DNA from: Primula veris
Lineage: Eukaryota > Streptophyta > Magnoliopsida > Ericales > Primulaceae
NCBI GenBank assembly: GCA_963682055.1
Contig: OY821750.1
Span: 9,302,501 to 9,366,500, forward strand
Length of the DNA: 64,000 nucleotides
Direction: 5' to 3'
Position 1 is the first letter of the stretch; each line of letters opens with the position of its first letter. Positions 61,538-64,000 of the stretch are shown in pieces. A program made the translations under genes and the position numbers. Under the pieces are notes generated by a model. It was not told the DNA's origin. It ran no database searches and saw nothing but the letters and a program-made list of their open reading frames with translations.

Positions 61538-62644
61538 ATACAGAAAAATCTGATATTGATATGGGCAATTTCAGGCCGGATACAAATTTGGATATTAGTA
61601 ATTAGAAACTATGGAATATTTTTTTTACTATTCACGTTTTAGCTGTGGCAAAAATATAAATAACCATAAATCTCTTGTTTTTAACAAAATAACTAAAAAC
61701 TATAAAAAAAAAAATTAAGTAAAATCAAAAAAATGCAGAGAAGTTTTTTTTCCCGACGAAAATACCTTTTATAACAAAAGAATCGTAAAAGTAACAAAAA
61801 AACTAAATTTCATAACATGGAGAAAATAGTTGCATGGAACGGTAATTGTACCCCGCCACACTGTTTTCATCTAGGACATTGTTTTATTTTGGGGCATTGT
61901 TTCACACATAGACTATTTTTTTTAGGTGCGGAATCAGAACCAAGTGTGTAGCCTTGCCAAAATTAATAAAAACGCATAATATTTTCCAAAATATAAACAT
62001 TAAAAAACCGGATTTTTTTTAACCCTTTTTACCATATTTTCTTCATTTTTTTAACCTTATTTTCTTGATTAAAATGTATGTGATTTCTATTTTTTTCTTT
62101 TTAACTCAATTTCCACTTTATTTTCAAACTTCTAAAAAAACCCACAACAGTAATATCATGTACAGTCATACGTCGAAAGTTTCAGCGTTTTAAAATTGAC
62201 TAAAAAATAAATAAAATAGCAACCAAAAAGATAAAAAAGTTAAATTTAAAAAATCAAGGTATAACAAGTCAAAAGATCAAGACAGGAATGTAAAAAAATA
62301 TATAAAAAAGAACCTGAAAAAATCAAGCGTATATTAAATAATATATATATATATATATACGAACAATTAAATATATATTACACAATTTCAGCATATTCAC
62401 TTCAATTAAAATACAAACGATCAAAAATTATTTTATAAATTTTGTTTACACTCACTACTAATCTAATTATTATTTTTGTTTAATTTTTTTAAAGATGTAT
62501 GTTACGTGTCAACATGATAAGTTGGTGTAAAATGTATTTCATAATCAATTGCATATGTTAATTTTTTAATTATTATTTATATATTATCAGCACATACAAA
62601 ATTATGATATATTATTACACTAACAATATATAATTTTAGAAGGA
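61538..62644. other. AT-rich intergenic sequence
   Basis: No gene or clear mobile element recognised. A TA microsatellite is at about 62338-62360. Confidence 0.4.
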
Positions 62645-63954
62645 CTTGTCAAAAAAAATATTTATGGGGTTACTAAAATAGCATGTATATAAATTATTAT
62701 TAAAAAAATTAATAAAAAAATTTTATTTTTCGAAATTGTGGAGGGCAACTCCCGGTCACATACATGTCCCGCCCATGATTTTTTTTTTCCACAAACATAA
62801 TATTTTCAGAACACTATTTCCCGTCAATACATTGCGTATTCTGAATAAATGGTTGGACAAATCCATAAAAAAAAAATACACGATTTAGAAAAAAAGACAT
62901 CTCAAATATTGGACATATGATCAATTTTTATGACCAAAAGAACATGAACATTTCATTTGGTTCAAAACAGTGTCCTACTATTTTTCATGCATATAACGCT
63001 TTTCTAAATTGGGTTTGATAGATCTATATAAAATAAACTACCTAAAAAATACACGATTGTAGATCTGATTTAATTTCCATGGCATTTCACCTTTCAAAAT
63101 GTACTGAAATGTCACGTTTTATAATCCAATCATTTGATTTCGGACTGAAGTGTCACATTTCACTATAAAAAAACTTCTCAAATTCGAATACTTCGTAAAA
63201 TGCTCACTGGAACCCAATTTCCCCTTGATAAAATCTCATAATATCCATCTATATGAGCTAATATAAAGGGGAAACATAGGACAAATTTGGAACCACCCCC
63301 GGACACCCAAGTCGAGCCTTGATTTTACGACTTTTGTACTTTAACAATAAATAATTATAACTTGTAATTAATTTGCATTTTAATAATAGTTGCACATAAA
63401 CACAATTGTAATTTTGTAACTCCATTTAGAAAAAAAATCACAATTTGGCTCCCTCTAGTGATTTGTGAAGCACCTTGAAATGCGATCACTATAATGAAGA
63501 CCAATTGTACTATAGAACCACCTACAATACATATATTTTAATAGGAGAACATTTAATTATAAGTACAGTTACAATATATGTGTTCATAATTTTCAGTCTC
63601 TAAATTATATATATTATCCACATATATCTAATATTTAAATTGCGGAAATTTATATTTTTACTCAACCCTCAACCTTGTTCGGAGATTTGATATAAACCTA
63701 AAAAGAGTTACACCCACTCTTTTTTAATTTTCATTTTATGCTGTTGAAGATTTAAGCACATTAAAGTTTAGTTCAAGCTCTCAAAAAATTAAAGTTGGAC
63801 GTATAACCAGAAATTACGAAACTTCTCTTTTTCATGGCATTTCCGATAAACTTTTTTTATGCAAAATGTACTCTCTTTTGTATGGTTTATTTAATGTTTT
63901 TAATTTGTTTGTGGTGAATGTTAGTAAAGACGAATATAAAGATTATATAAATAA

Positions 63955-64000
<46 letters not shown>
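62645..64000. repeat. 1.35-kb direct duplication, copy 2 (runs to window end)
   Basis: Same sequence and orientation as 28590-29940. It ends in a TA microsatellite at 63958-64000, where copy 1 has only a short tatatata run, so the repeat may continue past the window. The palindrome that is near-perfect in copy 1 is degraded here (gtggagggcaactcccggtc). Confidence 0.8.
63958..64000. repeat. TA microsatellite at the window end
   Basis: An uninterrupted ta/at dinucleotide run of ~43 bases that reaches the last base. Confidence 0.9.

Noticed and set aside
28590..64000. The two 1.35-kb direct repeats as LTRs of one giant element
   Set aside because: They lack TG..CA tips, a primer-binding site and a polypurine tract, and host genes lie between them.
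1..64000. CRISPR arrays, bacterial operons or phage functions
   Set aside because: Intron-containing plant genes and plant transposons throughout; the regular repeats seen are minisatellites without spacer structure.

Overview
The window is nuclear DNA from a flowering plant, most likely a eudicot. Genes have short exons with GT-AG introns, intergenic DNA is AT-rich, and a large share is Ty1/copia, PIF/Harbinger, Mutator-like and Stowaway-like transposon sequence. The family is not certain; an asterid such as Asteraceae is my guess from the repeat types only. Everything was read by eye, and identity figures are rough impressions.

Layout: 1-3641 is a decayed copia element ending in a short 3' LTR. 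3886-6490 holds two tandem copies (A, B) of a ~1.1 kb repeat; a third copy (C) is at 22119-23227. 6949-13502 is an HLB1-like TPR gene whose eight visible upstream exons are clean, but whose next exon(s) are replaced by a 5'-truncated antisense copia element (9810-~13120); the last exon survives. 13984-19363 (minus) is an intact eight-exon YSL metal-chelate transporter. 19364-34526 is gene-poor: repeat C, a Harbinger element with an ORF1 relic, a palindromic element with 21-bp arrays, one copy of a 1.35-kb duplication, two Mutator-like MITEs with 9-bp target duplications, and an imperfect hairpin behind a TATA box that looks like a MIRNA locus.

34527-40353 is a two-exon HpcH/HpaI-family aldolase with a probable plastid transit peptide. 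Its 4.8-kb intron is packed with decayed copies of the end of its own first exon and carries a 1.17-kb Mutator-like insertion. 42037-42819 is an intronless, leaderless paralogue, probably cytosolic. 43321-51192 (minus) is an eight-exon OPT-family transporter, complete except for a one-base A-run insertion in exon 5. 52339-61288 is a composite Tnt1-like copia structure in which a gag-to-RT block occurs twice around a 1.7-kb spacer. A Stowaway-like MITE and the second copy of the 1.35-kb duplication fill the end.

Four host genes are well supported: YSL, OPT and two aldolases; HLB1 is a broken fifth. YSL and OPT are different branches of one transporter superfamily, and the two aldolases are paralogues. 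Beyond that I see no functional link among the genes.
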